From positions 1 through 32,464 of the forward strand of contig CAIMEB010000053.1 in NCBI GenBank assembly GCA_903839855.1: a stretch of DNA of 32,464 bases. Reading direction: 5' to 3'. The DNA is from an uncultured Methylococcaceae bacterium (lineage in GTDB: Bacteria > Pseudomonadota > Gammaproteobacteria > Methylococcales > Methylomonadaceae). A program made the translations under genes and the position numbers. The notes below the pieces were generated by a model. It was not told the DNA's origin. It made no database searches and worked only from the letters and a program-made list of their open reading frames with translations. Below, one piece after another: positions 18,756 to 28,218 of this stretch (position 1 is the stretch's first letter; each line of letters begins with the position of its first letter).

Positions 18756-20111
18756 TTAATCTTTTACTGCTTGTTGTATGCCATCCCAAGCAACGCCTAC
18801 CAGCATCAGTAGTTGCTCTTCTGTAATAATGTAAGGCGGCATAAAATAAATCACATTACCTAAGGGACGAAGTAGTACCCCTTTAGATAAGGCGTATTGA
18901 TAAACCCGTTGACCTCGGCGTTCTTGCCAAGGATAAGGTTCTCGGGTGACTTTGTTTTTAACCAGTTCAATAGCAACTATCATACCTGTTTGCCTGACTT
19001 CAGCTACCTGCGGATGCTCATTAAAACGAGCGGCTATTTTAGCCATAAACGTGGCAAGCTGACTATTATTCTTTAGAATCGGTTGTTGCTGAAAAATCGC
19101 TAGCGTCGCTAGCCCTGCTCTACAAGCCAAAGCATTGCCAGTATAGCTGTGTGAATGTAAAAAGGCCGTTAAGTTTTGATAATCATCATAAAAGGCTTGA
19201 TAAACCTGATCGGTTGTTAGTACAGCCGATAAAGGTAAATATCCACCGGTTAAACCCTTAGATAAACACATAAAGTCTGGGCTAATCTCAGCTTGTTCAC
19301 AAGCAAATAAAGTCCCTGTACGCCCAAAGCCCACTGCAATTTCATCGGCAATTAAATGTATATTGTATTTATCACAAGCTGCCCGCAGCAGGGTAAGATA
19401 AATAGGATCATACATGCGCATACTACCCGCACATTGAACTAATGGCTCAATAATAACGGCACAAGCGGTTTCAGCATGGTGTTGTAATACTTGGTCCATC
19501 ACTGCAAACCGGCGAATAGAGTATGCTGCCCATGATTCACCCATTTCACGGTAATAACAATCAGGCCCCGGCACCGTAATAACATCCATTAATAAGGGCG
19601 CGTAGGTTTCTTTATATAAGGCAACATTGCCAACCGCTAAGGCACCTAAAGTCTCGCCGTGATAACTGTTTTCCAGAGTGATGAATTTAGTTTTCCGGGT
19701 TTGACCTTTATTCCGCCAATAATGAAAACTCATTTTCAGCGCTACTTCAACAGCCGCTGAACCATTGTCTGCATAAAAACAACGAGTGAGTCCTTTTGGG
19801 CTGAGAGTAACCAGTGTTTCAGCTAATTTAATAGCCGGTTCATGGGTAAATCCAGCAAAAATGACCTGCTCTAAAGTATCTAATTGATCTTTTAAAGCGG
19901 CATTGATATGAGGGTTGGCGTGACCAAACAGATTAACCCACCAGGAGCTAATGGCATCCAGATAACGATTACCCTCTATATCTTCCAGCCAAACACCCTG
20001 AGCTTTCTTTATTGGGATAATCGGTATGTTTTCATGATCTTTCATTTGTGTACAAGGATGCCACAACACCGAAAAGTCACGCTCTGCAAGCGTCTGGTTA
20101 GTTGACACCAT
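18756..20111 (-). CDS. bioA: Adenosylmethionine-8-amino-7-oxononanoate aminotransferase BioA
   Basis: BioA is a PLP-dependent class III aminotransferase that uses SAM as the amino donor to make 7,8-diaminopelargonate in biotin synthesis. In this 451-residue protein the PLP lysine is K285 in LSKGLTGG, the pyridine-N aspartate is D256 in LIADEIAVGFGRTG, and the BioA-specific HPCTQMKDHE (18-27) and ISSWWVNLFGHA (54-65) substrate-binding segments are present. Other bio genes are absent, so this is a split biotin locus; placement behind SAM-cycle genes fits its use of SAM. rsmE follows after one base, and metF precedes by 63 bases on the same strand. Confidence 0.96.
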   Translation of the reverse strand: MVSTNQTLAERDFSVLWHPCTQMKDHENIPIIPIKKAQGVWLEDIEGNRYLDAISSWWVNLFGHANPHINAALKDQLDTLEQVIFAGFTHEPAIKLAETLVTLSPKGLTRCFYADNGSAAVEVALKMSFHYWRNKGQTRKTKFITLENSYHGETLGALAVGNVALYKETYAPLLMDVITVPGPDCYYREMGESWAAYSIRRFAVMDQVLQHHAETACAVIIEPLVQCAGSMRMYDPIYLTLLRAACDKYNIHLIADEIAVGFGRTGTLFACEQAEISPDFMCLSKGLTGGYLPLSAVLTTDQVYQAFYDDYQNLTAFLHSHSYTGNALACRAGLATLAIFQQQPILKNNSQLATFMAKIAARFNEHPQVAEVRQTGMIVAIELVKNKVTREPYPWQERRGQRVYQYALSKGVLLRPLGNVIYFMPPYIITEEQLLMLVGVAWDGIQQAVKD

Positions 20112-20174
20112 GAATCACTGATCTGAAAAACAACAGTGACAAGCTACTAAGCCGGTCATTAGCCTTCATTAGTT

Positions 20175-21026
20175 TCACGCCTTACTATTTAATCTTTCTA
20201 AAATAGCAAGCGTGGGTGCGGATTGGTTCATCGTATAAAAGTGCAAGCCTGGGGCGCCGTTATCTAATAGACGCTGACAAAGTGTACTGACCAAATCCAG
20301 GCCAAAGGCCTGCACAGATGCTCTATCATCTCCAAAACCTTCCAGTCGTTTTCTCATCCAGCGAGGAATATCTGCCCCACACATTTCTGAAAAACGAAAT
20401 AACTGAGTGTACTGGGTAATAGGCATAATACCAGGGACTATAGGAATAGTAATACCCTTCTTTTCACAATTATCGATAAAGTACAGGTAAGCATCGGCAT
20501 TATAAAAATACTGTGTGATCGCTGCATCAGCACCGGCTTCCACCTTACGTTTGAAGTTTTTAAAATCTTCCGCTGCACTCGTCGCTTGAGGGTGAACTTC
20601 AGGATAGGCCGCCACATGAATCTGGAAATGATCGCCTGTTTCCTGACGAATAAACGCGACTAATTCATTAGCGTAACGAAATTCACCTGCTGAAAGCATA
20701 CCAGAAGGTAAATCACCTCTTAGTGCCACAATCTTGGCAATGCCTTTATCCTGATAGTTTTTAAGAATAGTCCGAATATTATCTTTGGTAGAAGCCACGC
20801 AAGACAAATGCGGCGCAGCAGCAACACCCTGAGATTGTATATCAATGACTGTATCTAGCGTTTTATCACGAGTAGAGCCGCCAGCGCCGAAAGTAACAGA
20901 AAAGAAGTCTGGATTAAGTTTTGCTAATTGGGCGTGTACAGCCTGTAAACTGATTGCACCTTCTTCAGTTTTAGGTGGATAAAACTCGAAACTAAACAGT
21001 TGGGGATGTTGTTTTTGCGATTGCAT
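20175..21026 (-). CDS. metF: Methylenetetrahydrofolate reductase (MetF)
   Basis: The 283-residue TIM-barrel flavoprotein reduces 5,10-methylene-THF to 5-methyl-THF, the methyl donor for methionine synthase. Family landmarks are FSFEFYPPKTEEG (11-23), VTFGAGGSTRD (44-54), PHLSCVAST (72-80), KIVALRGDLP (97-106) and the FAD/substrate-binding EAGADAAITQYFYN (163-176) and PIVPGIMPIT (195-204) segments. Length is near that of E. coli MetF (296). It follows ahcY by 125 bases, so it may be part of the metK-ahcY message or have its own start; a strong hairpin stands in that gap. Confidence 0.95.
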   Translation of the reverse strand: MQSQKQHPQLFSFEFYPPKTEEGAISLQAVHAQLAKLNPDFFSVTFGAGGSTRDKTLDTVIDIQSQGVAAAPHLSCVASTKDNIRTILKNYQDKGIAKIVALRGDLPSGMLSAGEFRYANELVAFIRQETGDHFQIHVAAYPEVHPQATSAAEDFKNFKRKVEAGADAAITQYFYNADAYLYFIDNCEKKGITIPIVPGIMPITQYTQLFRFSEMCGADIPRWMRKRLEGFGDDRASVQAFGLDLVSTLCQRLLDNGAPGLHFYTMNQSAPTLAILERLNSKA

Positions 21027-21084
21027 TATGATCTCACTAACGGGGATAGCCGCTCACTCCATAGAACTTTATTAACACAAGATT

Positions 21085-21117
21085 ACCATAAAGACACTGT
21101 GATTGTGTCTCTATGGT
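21085..21117 (-). promoter_or_regulatory. Strong stem-loop between ahcY and metF
   Basis: An inverted repeat pairs accata-a-agacac (21085-21097) with gtgtct-c-tatggt (21105-21117): 12 of 13 bases pair around a 7-base loop. On the minus strand no T run follows, so it is not a classic intrinsic terminator. It could separate or stabilise the ahcY and metF parts of the message, or be an operator. It does not match the conserved SAH riboswitch core as I recall it. Confidence 0.6.
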
Positions 21118-21151
21118 TCATACGCACTAAACTTAAGTAATTTGCGATAAA

Positions 21152-22444
21152 TCAATAACGATAATGATCGGCTTTATAGGGCCCTTCAACAGGCACATTA
21201 ATATACTTGGCTTGCGCTTCTGTTAAAGTCGTTAACTTAACACCGATTTGTTGTAAGTGTGATCTGGCTACTTTTTCATCTAATATCTTAGGTAAGATGT
21301 ACACTTTATTTTCATAGCTTGCCGCATTTTTCCAAAGTTCTATTTGCGCCAATACCTGATTGCAAAAAGAGTTAGACATAACGAAGCTTGGATGACCTGT
21401 TGCACAGCCTAAATTGACTAGCCGTCCTTCGGCTAACACGATTAAGCGTTTGCCATCAGGGAAGATAACATGGTCCACTTGTGGTTTAATGTTTTCCCAC
21501 TCATACTGACGTAAAGACGCAATTTCAATTTCTGCATCAAAATGACCAATGTTGCAGACAATAGCTTGATCTCTCATAGCCAGCATGTGTTCATGGGTAA
21601 TAATGCTAAAGTTACCTGTGGCTGTAACAAAGATATTGGCAATAGGAGCCGCCTCCTCCATCGTCACGACGCGATAACCTTCCATTGCCGCCTGCAGTGC
21701 ACAAATAGGATCGATTTCAGTAATCAACACCGTTGCACCTAAGCCACGTAAAGACTGGGCACAGCCTTTGCCCACATCACCATAACCACAAACCACTGCA
21801 ATTTTACCGGCAATCATCACGTCAGTGGCACGCTTAATACCATCCACTAATGATTCACGGCAACCATACAAATTGTCAAATTTTGACTTAGTGACTGAAT
21901 CATTAACATTAAAGGCAGGTACTTTTAAGGCTCCATTGGCAACCATTTCATACAGACGCAACACACCTGTAGTCGTTTCTTCTGACAAGCCTTTAACATC
22001 AGCCATTAATTCTGGATATTTATCATGCATCAGGGTGGTTAAGTCGCCACCATCATCCAGAATCATATTCGGACGCCAACCATCAGGACCTTCTATGGTC
22101 TGAGCAATGCACCACTCCGCTTCTTCTTCGGTTTCGCCTTTCCAGGCAAACACCGGAATACCGACTGCTGCTATAGCCGCCGCCGCGTGGTCTTGGGTAG
22201 AAAAGATATTGCACGATGACCAACGCACTTCAGCACCTAAAGCCGTCAGGGTTTCAATCAATACCGCAGTTTGGATGGTCATGTGCAAACAACCGGCAAT
22301 GCGGGCACCTTTTAAAGGCTGCTCTTCACCGTATTCTTTGCGTAATGCCATCAAGCCAGGCATTTCTGTTTCAGCAATATTAATCTCTTTACGGCCCCAT
22401 TCAGCCAAAGCGATATCAGCAATTTTATAGTCTGGTTGGCTCAT
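21152..22444 (-). CDS. ahcY: Adenosylhomocysteinase (SAH hydrolase)
   Basis: The 430-residue NAD-dependent enzyme cleaves S-adenosylhomocysteine to adenosine and homocysteine, relieving product inhibition of methyltransferases. Catalytic residues K186 and D190 lie in [16 protein letters not shown]. The Rossmann NAD motif GYGDVGKG is at 220-227, and the dimer-reaching tail ends KADHYRY as in the family. The residues around [20 protein letters not shown] (47-66) bind substrate. It follows metK by 25 bases, so the two are very probably co-transcribed, giving SAM synthesis and SAH removal from one message. Enterobacteria use Pfs/LuxS instead; SAH hydrolase is usual in pseudomonads and methylotrophs. 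Confidence 0.97.
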   Translation of the reverse strand: MSQPDYKIADIALAEWGRKEINIAETEMPGLMALRKEYGEEQPLKGARIAGCLHMTIQTAVLIETLTALGAEVRWSSCNIFSTQDHAAAAIAAVGIPVFAWKGETEEEAEWCIAQTIEGPDGWRPNMILDDGGDLTTLMHDKYPELMADVKGLSEETTTGVLRLYEMVANGALKVPAFNVNDSVTKSKFDNLYGCRESLVDGIKRATDVMIAGKIAVVCGYGDVGKGCAQSLRGLGATVLITEIDPICALQAAMEGYRVVTMEEAAPIANIFVTATGNFSIITHEHMLAMRDQAIVCNIGHFDAEIEIASLRQYEWENIKPQVDHVIFPDGKRLIVLAEGRLVNLGCATGHPSFVMSNSFCNQVLAQIELWKNAASYENKVYILPKILDEKVARSHLQQIGVKLTTLTEAQAKYINVPVEGPYKADHYRY

Positions 22445-22469
22445 TCTATTTCCTGGTTAATTTGATATT

Positions 22470-23630
22470 TTAAAGACCCGCTGCATCTTTCAATACATCG
22501 ACTTTGTCAGTTTTTTCCCAGCTAAATGAGGCTTCGGTACGACCAAAATGACCATAAGAAGCGGTCAGTTGATAAATAGGCTTCAACAAATCCAGCGTAT
22601 TGATTAATCCTTTCGGTCTTAAATCAAAGTTATCCCTAACAATCTGCACTAAACGATCCTCACTTAATTTACTCGTGCCAAAGGTTTCCACAGTAATCGA
22701 CGTCGGCTCTGCAACACCAATCGCGTAAGAAACCTGTATTTCACAACGCTCTGCTAAACCAGCTGCCACAATATTCTTTGCCACATATCTAGCCATATAA
22801 GCGGCTGAACGATCCACCTTTGAGGGGTCTTTTCCAGAGAAAGCACCGCCACCGTGTCTTGCCATGCCGCCGTAAGAATCTACAATAATTTTACGACCTG
22901 TCAAGCCACAATCACCCACTGGCCCACCAATAATGAATTGACCGGTTGGATTAATAAAATATTTAGTGTCTTTATGTAACCATTCTTTGGGTAAAACAGG
23001 TAGGATAATTTCATCCATAACCGCTTCATGTAAGGCTTTATTAGCAATTTCAGGAGAATGCTGAGTCGATAACACCACTGCATCAATAGCAACTGGCTTA
23101 TTATTCTCATACCTAAAAGTAATTTGGCTCTTGGCGTCTGGGCGCAACCACGGCAGGGTTTTATTCTTACGTACTTCTGCTTGACGCTTAACCAATAAAT
23201 GAGAATAGGTAATCGGTGCTGGCATCAACACATCTGTTTCATTACTCGCGTAACCAAACATCAAACCTTGATCCCCTGCCCCTTGTTCATGATCCTCTGC
23301 CTCATCAACACCCATCGCAATATCAGATGATTGTTTACCAATCGCATTTAATACCGCACAACTGTTTCCATCAAAGCCGATATCACCATGATCATAACCA
23401 ATATCACACACCACTTTTCTGACTAAAGCTTCCAAATCAACCCAGGCACTGGTTGTCACCTCACCTGCAAGAACGACCATACCTGTTTTAACCAGTGTTT
23501 CACAGGCCACTCGCGATCGTGAGTCTTGTGCAAGTAACGCATCAAGTACTGCGTCGGAAATTTGATCCGCGATCTTATCTGGATGCCCTTCTGAAACTGA
23601 TTCTGATGTAAAGCTAAAATTATTGCTCAC
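22470..23630 (-). CDS. metK: S-adenosylmethionine synthetase
   Basis: The 386-residue enzyme makes SAM from methionine and ATP. Key segments are [18 protein letters not shown] (13-30, with the ATP-contacting H16 and metal-binding D18), [12 protein letters not shown] (116-127, active-site loop), the phosphate-binding [19 protein letters not shown] and, near the end, YGHFGR. Length matches E. coli MetK (384). The leader is short: a terminator for the upstream tRNA ends only about 32 bases before the ATG, so the metK promoter must overlap it or transcription must read through. GGTG lies just before the start. Confidence 0.97.
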   Translation of the reverse strand: MSNNFSFTSESVSEGHPDKIADQISDAVLDALLAQDSRSRVACETLVKTGMVVLAGEVTTSAWVDLEALVRKVVCDIGYDHGDIGFDGNSCAVLNAIGKQSSDIAMGVDEAEDHEQGAGDQGLMFGYASNETDVLMPAPITYSHLLVKRQAEVRKNKTLPWLRPDAKSQITFRYENNKPVAIDAVVLSTQHSPEIANKALHEAVMDEIILPVLPKEWLHKDTKYFINPTGQFIIGGPVGDCGLTGRKIIVDSYGGMARHGGGAFSGKDPSKVDRSAAYMARYVAKNIVAAGLAERCEIQVSYAIGVAEPTSITVETFGTSKLSEDRLVQIVRDNFDLRPKGLINTLDLLKPIYQLTASYGHFGRTEASFSWEKTDKVDVLKDAAGL

Positions 23631-23662
23631 GTCACCACCTTTGTAATGTAAAAGCTAAATAC

Positions 23663-23684
23663 AAAAAAAGCTGCAACAGCAGCG
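23663..23684 (-). terminator. Intrinsic terminator after tRNA-Ile
   Basis: On the minus strand GCTGC-TGTT-GCAGC (23683-23670) is followed by seven T (23669-23663). It lies 13 bases beyond the encoded tRNA CCA end and about 32 bases before the metK ATG. It should end the rpsU-rpoD-tRNA transcript; partial read-through into metK is possible. Confidence 0.85.
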
Positions 23685-23696
23685 TCTTTATTTGAA

Positions 23697-23773
23697 TGGT
23701 GGGCCCTGTAGGACTTGAACCTACGACCTGCCGATTATGAGTCGGACGCTCTAACCAACTGAGCTAAGGGCCC
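23697..23773 (-). tRNA. tRNA-Ile (CAU anticodon, tRNA-Ile2 type)
   Basis: A 77-base cloverleaf on the minus strand with encoded CCA: acceptor GGGCCCT paired with AGGGCCC, D arm AGCTC/GAGC, anticodon loop CTCATAA (anticodon CAT), and T arm containing GGTTCAAGTCC. The tRNA closely resembles E. coli ileX (acceptor with C4-G69 and C5-G68, stem GCGACTCATAATCGC-like), so the CAU anticodon is probably modified to lysidine by TilS to read AUA codons. Elongator tRNA-Met is the alternative. The 5' end lies only 7 bases beyond the rpoD stop, implying processing from the rpoD message. Confidence 0.92.
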
Positions 23774-23780
23774 TTATTAT

Positions 23781-25595
23781 TTATTCACCGTCTAGAAAGC
23801 ATCTTAACTGCTCTGATCTGGAAGGGTGCCTTAATTTTCTTAAGGCTTTGGCTTCAATTTGACGAATACGTTCACGTGTCACATCAAACTGTTTACCTAC
23901 TTCTTCTAAGGTATGATCAGTATTCATATTAATACCAAAACGCATACGTAAAACTTTTGCTTCTCTAGCGGTCAATCCTGCCAACACGTTTTGCGTCGAC
24001 TCACGCAAACCAGCGATTGTCGCAGCTTCAACAGGTGACAATACTTTGGCATCTTCTATGAAATCGCCTAAATGTGAGTCCTCATCATCACCTATAGGCG
24101 TTTCCATTGAAATAGGTTCTTTAGCAATTTTTAATACCTTGCGAACCTTATCTTCTGGCATTTCCATACGCTCTGCCAATTCTTCGGGTGTCGCTTCGCG
24201 ACCCATTTCTTGCAAAATCTGCCTAGAAATACGATTCAATTTATTGATCGTTTCTATCATGTGTACAGGAATACGAATAGTCCTGGCCTGATCGGCGATT
24301 GAGCGTGTAATAGCCTGCCTAATCCACCACGTTGCATAAGTAGAAAACTTATACCCACGTCGGTATTCAAACTTATCCACGGCTTTCATCAACCCGATAT
24401 TACCTTCCTGAATCAAATCCAGAAACTGCAAACCGCGATTAGTATATTTTTTAGCGATAGAAATAACAAGCCTCAAATTAGCTTCAATCATTTCTTTTTT
24501 TGCACGCCTTGCTTTGGCTTCACTGATTGACATACGGCGATTAATATCCTTAAGACTATTAATAGTCAAGCCATATTCAGCTTCAATTTCAGCTAATACT
24601 TTTTGAGCCTTTCTTAACTCTTTTTCCCTTAGCTTCAAGGCATTCGAATAACTGTTTCCACCATTTAAATGACCATCCAACCACTCAGAACTGGATTCAT
24701 TTTCAGTGAATGAAGCAATAAACTCTTTCCGCGACATAGCAGCATCTTTAACAAATATATCAAGAATCAGCTTTTCCTGTTCACGGACTGCCGCAACCCC
24801 ATTAGGAATAATATTTGTTAGTTTCTTTAGATACTGAGGAGTCCATTTAAACTCCATGAACAATTCAGCTAATACTTCAAACGCATTTTCCGTTTTATCA
24901 CTCGTGTAGCCATATTTTTTTATGGCCGTTGAAGCGACTTTCAACTGTCTTCTTAATGCTTCAACTTTTTCCTGAACTTCTTCATGATTAACACCTTTCA
25001 GCTCATCTTCAACCGCTGCGACCTCTTCGATATTATCATTAAGAGGTAATGCAGCCACTAAATCATCGGCATCACTTAAATCAACAAAACCAGAAATTAA
25101 ATCAACAAGGCGAATCCCACCTTCTTCACCTGATATACTATCAAATGAATTCAAAAAATCTTGAACAACAAAACAGGATCTGGAGATAGATTTTACCAGT
25201 TGCTGTTGCCCTTCCTCAATACGCTTAGCAATTTTTAGCTCATCAGCCCTTGTCAGCAATTCTACCGAACCCATTTCACGCATATACATGCGAACTGGAT
25301 CTGTGGTTCTGCCAAACTCGCTATCAACAGAAGCAAGTGCAGCGACTTCTTCTGCATCTTCATCATCCGTAGTAACCGCTGCTGAATCAGTAATGAGTGA
25401 GTCTTCATCAGGTGCTGTTTCATAAACCTGAATACCCATCTCATTCATCATGCTAATGATGTCTTCAATTTGCTCAGGATCAACAATATCACTGGGCAGG
25501 TGATCATTAACTTCGGCGTAGGTCAGGTATCCCTGCATTTTGCCTTTAGCTATCAGTTGTTTGAGTTGAGCCTGTTGCTGTTCTTGATTCATCAT
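23781..25595 (-). CDS. rpoD: RNA polymerase sigma factor RpoD (sigma-70)
   Basis: The 604-residue primary sigma factor is close in size to E. coli (613). It has region 1.1 at the N-terminus ([24 protein letters not shown]), region 1.2 ([18 protein letters not shown]), a large non-conserved region (about 140-360) and region 2 with [20 protein letters not shown] and the -10-reading [15 protein letters not shown]. Region 3 ([16 protein letters not shown]) and the region 4.2 helix-turn-helix ([20 protein letters not shown]) follow. A TTT-rich acidic stretch follows region 1.1. Last protein gene of the rpsU-yqeY-dnaG-rpoD unit; ATG ATG start, with tRNA-Ile directly behind. Confidence 0.98.
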   Translation of the reverse strand: MMNQEQQQAQLKQLIAKGKMQGYLTYAEVNDHLPSDIVDPEQIEDIISMMNEMGIQVYETAPDEDSLITDSAAVTTDDEDAEEVAALASVDSEFGRTTDPVRMYMREMGSVELLTRADELKIAKRIEEGQQQLVKSISRSCFVVQDFLNSFDSISGEEGGIRLVDLISGFVDLSDADDLVAALPLNDNIEEVAAVEDELKGVNHEEVQEKVEALRRQLKVASTAIKKYGYTSDKTENAFEVLAELFMEFKWTPQYLKKLTNIIPNGVAAVREQEKLILDIFVKDAAMSRKEFIASFTENESSSEWLDGHLNGGNSYSNALKLREKELRKAQKVLAEIEAEYGLTINSLKDINRRMSISEAKARRAKKEMIEANLRLVISIAKKYTNRGLQFLDLIQEGNIGLMKAVDKFEYRRGYKFSTYATWWIRQAITRSIADQARTIRIPVHMIETINKLNRISRQILQEMGREATPEELAERMEMPEDKVRKVLKIAKEPISMETPIGDDEDSHLGDFIEDAKVLSPVEAATIAGLRESTQNVLAGLTAREAKVLRMRFGINMNTDHTLEEVGKQFDVTRERIRQIEAKALRKLRHPSRSEQLRCFLDGE

Positions 25596-25669
25596 TTACT
25601 CACTAAATAATCCGCTTAGCATGACTATATTGAACCGAGGATTATACTATGTATTTTAGAAAAAATAAA

Positions 25670-27394
25670 TTATTTAATCGCCAGCATATTTACCAATGCA
25701 GCCTGTTCTTTCACATCCAAACCCCGACTTTGCGCTTGAGCTTGTAATCGTGCGATACTCGCATCACGCGCCTGCTTAAGTAAGCTATCTAAAGCATCAG
25801 AAAAAACCTTTTCTATTTTATCTTCAGAGGCATAAGCATCCAGTAGCGCCAAAGATGTTACCATTTTTTCCTCGGGTGTATCACGATAATGCTCTATTAA
25901 CACAGCCGTATTGACAGACTTTTTATCTAAAATAACACCCAGAATACTCTTGAATAATTCGATACCTCGAAACTCTAAGCCACTCCAATCAATGTTCTTT
26001 TGTTCCACAATCTCGAATAACACAGGATGCTGTAATAACAAGGCAATTGCCACGCGCGCTGACGAAAGCCGATTGAATGCTTGTTGCCTTGACTTATATG
26101 AATTTACTTGCGGTGGCGCTAATTTATTATCAGCACCGTTCAAAGATGCCATACCCGATAAATCCTGAAGACGAGAAAACATCATTTCTCTATAGGTACC
26201 TTCAGGCAAGCGCTCCAAATAAGGCTTCGCCTTACTGATCAACTGAGACCTTCCCTCTACCTCTGAAAGATTTAACCCACTAGCAACATAATCAAAAAAA
26301 TAATCTGACAACGCCTGAGCAGATTGCATTCGCTGCACAAAGCCATCTACTCCTTCTTCTCGCACTAACGAATCAGGATCATGCTGTGGCGGCAAAATCA
26401 TTATACGACAAGATCGCCCTTCTTTTAAGCTCGTAAAAGCTGGCTCTATAACCCGCCAGGCCGCTTCACGCCCCGCCCTGTCTCCATCAAAGCAAAACAC
26501 CAACTCAGATGAAAACCTAAATAATAGATCAAGATGCACTTGAGATGTCGCAGTCCCCAAAGCAGCAACTGCATAATTAACCCCGTACTGAGCCAGGGCG
26601 ATAACATCCATATAGCCTTCAACAATCAGTATCCGCTGCGGTTTTGAGTTCTTAACCAGAAGTTCGTATAAACCATAAACCTCGTTGCTTTTATGAAATA
26701 CCGGAGTCTCAGGTGAATTCAAATATTTCGGCAAAGAATCATCCAAGACTCGCCCTCCAAAACCAACAATCCTTGAACGCTTATCTCGAATGGGAAATAT
26801 AATTCGAGATCGAAATCGATCATAAACCTGCCCATCATCCTTGACAACCAGCAAGCCTGCATCAATCAATAACTTTTGATCAAACTGCTCGGACAAGCAA
26901 CTCCATTTATCTGGCGCATAACCCAACAGAAAGTCTCTGGCAATCGCACCCTTAACTTGCCGGGATTTAAGATACTCAATAGCCTTAGGCGTTACTCGCA
27001 GTTGCTCCACATAAAAAACAGCCACTTGTTCCAACACCTGATACAGACTACTTAAATCTTCTTTCTGTGAAACATCCGCCTTAAAATAAGCCTGCTCTCG
27101 CAGCACACCAATACCAGCAAAAGCAGCCAGATCTTCAACTGCCTCAACAAAATCAAGATGACTAAAATTCATCAAGAAACTAATCGCATTGCCACTGACA
27201 CCGCAACCAAAACAATGAAAAAATTGCTTATTGCGATTGACAGAGAAACTAGGCGATTTTTCTACGTGAAAAGGGCAACGGGCCACATAATTTGCACCCG
27301 TTTTCTTAAGTGGAACGTGCGAATCGATTAAATCGACTATATCAACTCGCACCAAGAGTTGATCAATAAACTCTTTAGAAATTCTACCGGACAT
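25670..27394 (-). CDS. dnaG: DNA primase DnaG
   Basis: DnaG makes RNA primers at the replication fork. From ATG 27394 the protein has 574 residues (E. coli 581). The zinc ribbon ligands C40, H43, C61 and C64 sit where they do in E. coli. The TOPRIM domain has E259 (LIVEGYMDV) and D303/D305 (FCFDGDRAG), and a C-terminal helical DnaB-binding domain covers about 430-574. An in-frame TTG at 27409 would add five residues (MGPAK), but MSGRISKEFID is the family start. It lies 19 bases after yqeY and 74 before rpoD. Confidence 0.97.
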   Translation of the reverse strand: MSGRISKEFIDQLLVRVDIVDLIDSHVPLKKTGANYVARCPFHVEKSPSFSVNRNKQFFHCFGCGVSGNAISFLMNFSHLDFVEAVEDLAAFAGIGVLREQAYFKADVSQKEDLSSLYQVLEQVAVFYVEQLRVTPKAIEYLKSRQVKGAIARDFLLGYAPDKWSCLSEQFDQKLLIDAGLLVVKDDGQVYDRFRSRIIFPIRDKRSRIVGFGGRVLDDSLPKYLNSPETPVFHKSNEVYGLYELLVKNSKPQRILIVEGYMDVIALAQYGVNYAVAALGTATSQVHLDLLFRFSSELVFCFDGDRAGREAAWRVIEPAFTSLKEGRSCRIMILPPQHDPDSLVREEGVDGFVQRMQSAQALSDYFFDYVASGLNLSEVEGRSQLISKAKPYLERLPEGTYREMMFSRLQDLSGMASLNGADNKLAPPQVNSYKSRQQAFNRLSSARVAIALLLQHPVLFEIVEQKNIDWSGLEFRGIELFKSILGVILDKKSVNTAVLIEHYRDTPEEKMVTSLALLDAYASEDKIEKVFSDALDSLLKQARDASIARLQAQAQSRGLDVKEQAALVNMLAIK

Positions 27395-27413
27395 TTTAGC
27401 CGGACCCAAAAAA

Positions 27414-27863
27414 CTACCCAGCTAGCGCTGCCTTAATCTTAACACTGACCGCAGACATGTCGGCTCGACCTTGCATTTTTGCTTTTAACAAAGCCATCAC
27501 CTTACCCATATCTTTAACAGACTCAGCACCCGACTCAGTCACTGCCTCGCTGACCATTACATCTATTTCCTGCTCAGTGAGCGCTTGAGGCAAAAAATCC
27601 TGGATAACGAGAACCTCAGCCTCTTCGATAGCAACCAGATCATCCCTACCCGCCTCCTTATACAGCCTGATAGATTCACGACGCTGTTTAAGCATTTTAT
27701 CGAGCGTCAATAGGGTGCGCTCATTATCAAGCTGAATGCGCTCATCAACTTCAATCTGCTTAATAGCAGACAAAATCAAACGAATCACCCCTAACCTTGC
27801 TTTATCGCCCCCCTTCATGGAGGCTTTCATATCTTCCTTAATACGATCTGTTAACAAATCCAT
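27414..27863 (-). CDS. yqeY: GatB/YqeY domain protein
   Basis: The 149-residue protein is an all-helical YqeY protein, resembling the tRNA-binding tail of amidotransferase subunit GatB. It starts LLTDRIKEDMKASMKGGDKARLGVIRLI, has a middle QRRESIRLYKEAGR helix, and ends with ESVKDMGKVMALLKAKMQGRADMS. The biochemical role of stand-alone YqeY is not established; a tRNA or ribosome link is assumed from its neighbours. The ATG at 27863 (TAGG 8 bases upstream) is preferred over the adjacent GTG at 27866. It sits between rpsU (15 bases) and dnaG (19 bases), as in many gammaproteobacteria outside enterics. Confidence 0.93.
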   Translation of the reverse strand: MDLLTDRIKEDMKASMKGGDKARLGVIRLILSAIKQIEVDERIQLDNERTLLTLDKMLKQRRESIRLYKEAGRDDLVAIEEAEVLVIQDFLPQALTEQEIDVMVSEAVTESGAESVKDMGKVMALLKAKMQGRADMSAVSVKIKAALAG

Positions 27864-27878
27864 CACATTAACCTAATG

Positions 27879-28112
27879 TTAAAGTACAGGACGTCCGCGA
27901 CGTAAATTTTTCAACGCATAACGCTCACGCGCCAATTTCTTCAAGTGACGTTTAACGGCAGCTGCACCTTTACGCTTACGCTCTGCAGTTGGTTTTTCAT
28001 AAAACTCGCGGCGACGTACTTCTGCTAACACGCCTGCTTTTTCACAAGCACGTTTGAAACGACGGATTGCAATATCAAATGGTTCGTTTTCTTTAATTTT
28101 TACTGACGGCAT
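27879..28112 (-). CDS. rpsU: 30S ribosomal protein S21
   Basis: The 77-residue basic protein is near-identical in pattern to bacterial S21: [37 protein letters not shown] and a lysine/arginine-rich helix to the end. It is slightly longer than E. coli S21 (71), with a different tail (RRGRPVL). S21 helps the 30S subunit with mRNA start-site selection. It is the first gene of the macromolecular synthesis operon and divergent from tsaD. The promoter lies in the 106-bp spacer. Confidence 0.97.
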   Translation of the reverse strand: MPSVKIKENEPFDIAIRRFKRACEKAGVLAEVRRREFYEKPTAERKRKGAAAVKRHLKKLARERYALKNLRRGRPVL

Positions 28113-28184
28113 TATATGATTCCAATTATGTTAATATTGTGTGTATGAGGACATTGACTATCCACTGAACAAACAGAACCCTTA

Positions 28185-28212
28185 ATTATACATTCACTTT
28201 CCAATTTTTCAA
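28185..28212 (-). promoter_or_regulatory. Sigma-70 promoter of the rpsU-yqeY-dnaG-rpoD operon
   Basis: On the minus strand TTGAAA (28212-28207) and a perfect TATAAT (28190-28185) are spaced 16 bases apart. The start would be near 28178, giving a leader of about 65 bases before rpsU. The -35 box lies 7 bases from the tsaD ATG, and a weaker plus-strand -10 (TATACA, 28187-28192) overlaps the same -10, so the two genes' promoters probably compete. Confidence 0.75.
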
Positions 28213-28218
28213 AAACCA

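Noticed and set aside
23631-23700. SAM or SAH riboswitch before metK or ahcY
   Set aside because: Only 32 bases of leader are free before metK and 25 before ahcY, and I see none of the conserved core elements. The strong stem before metK has a T run and is a terminator.
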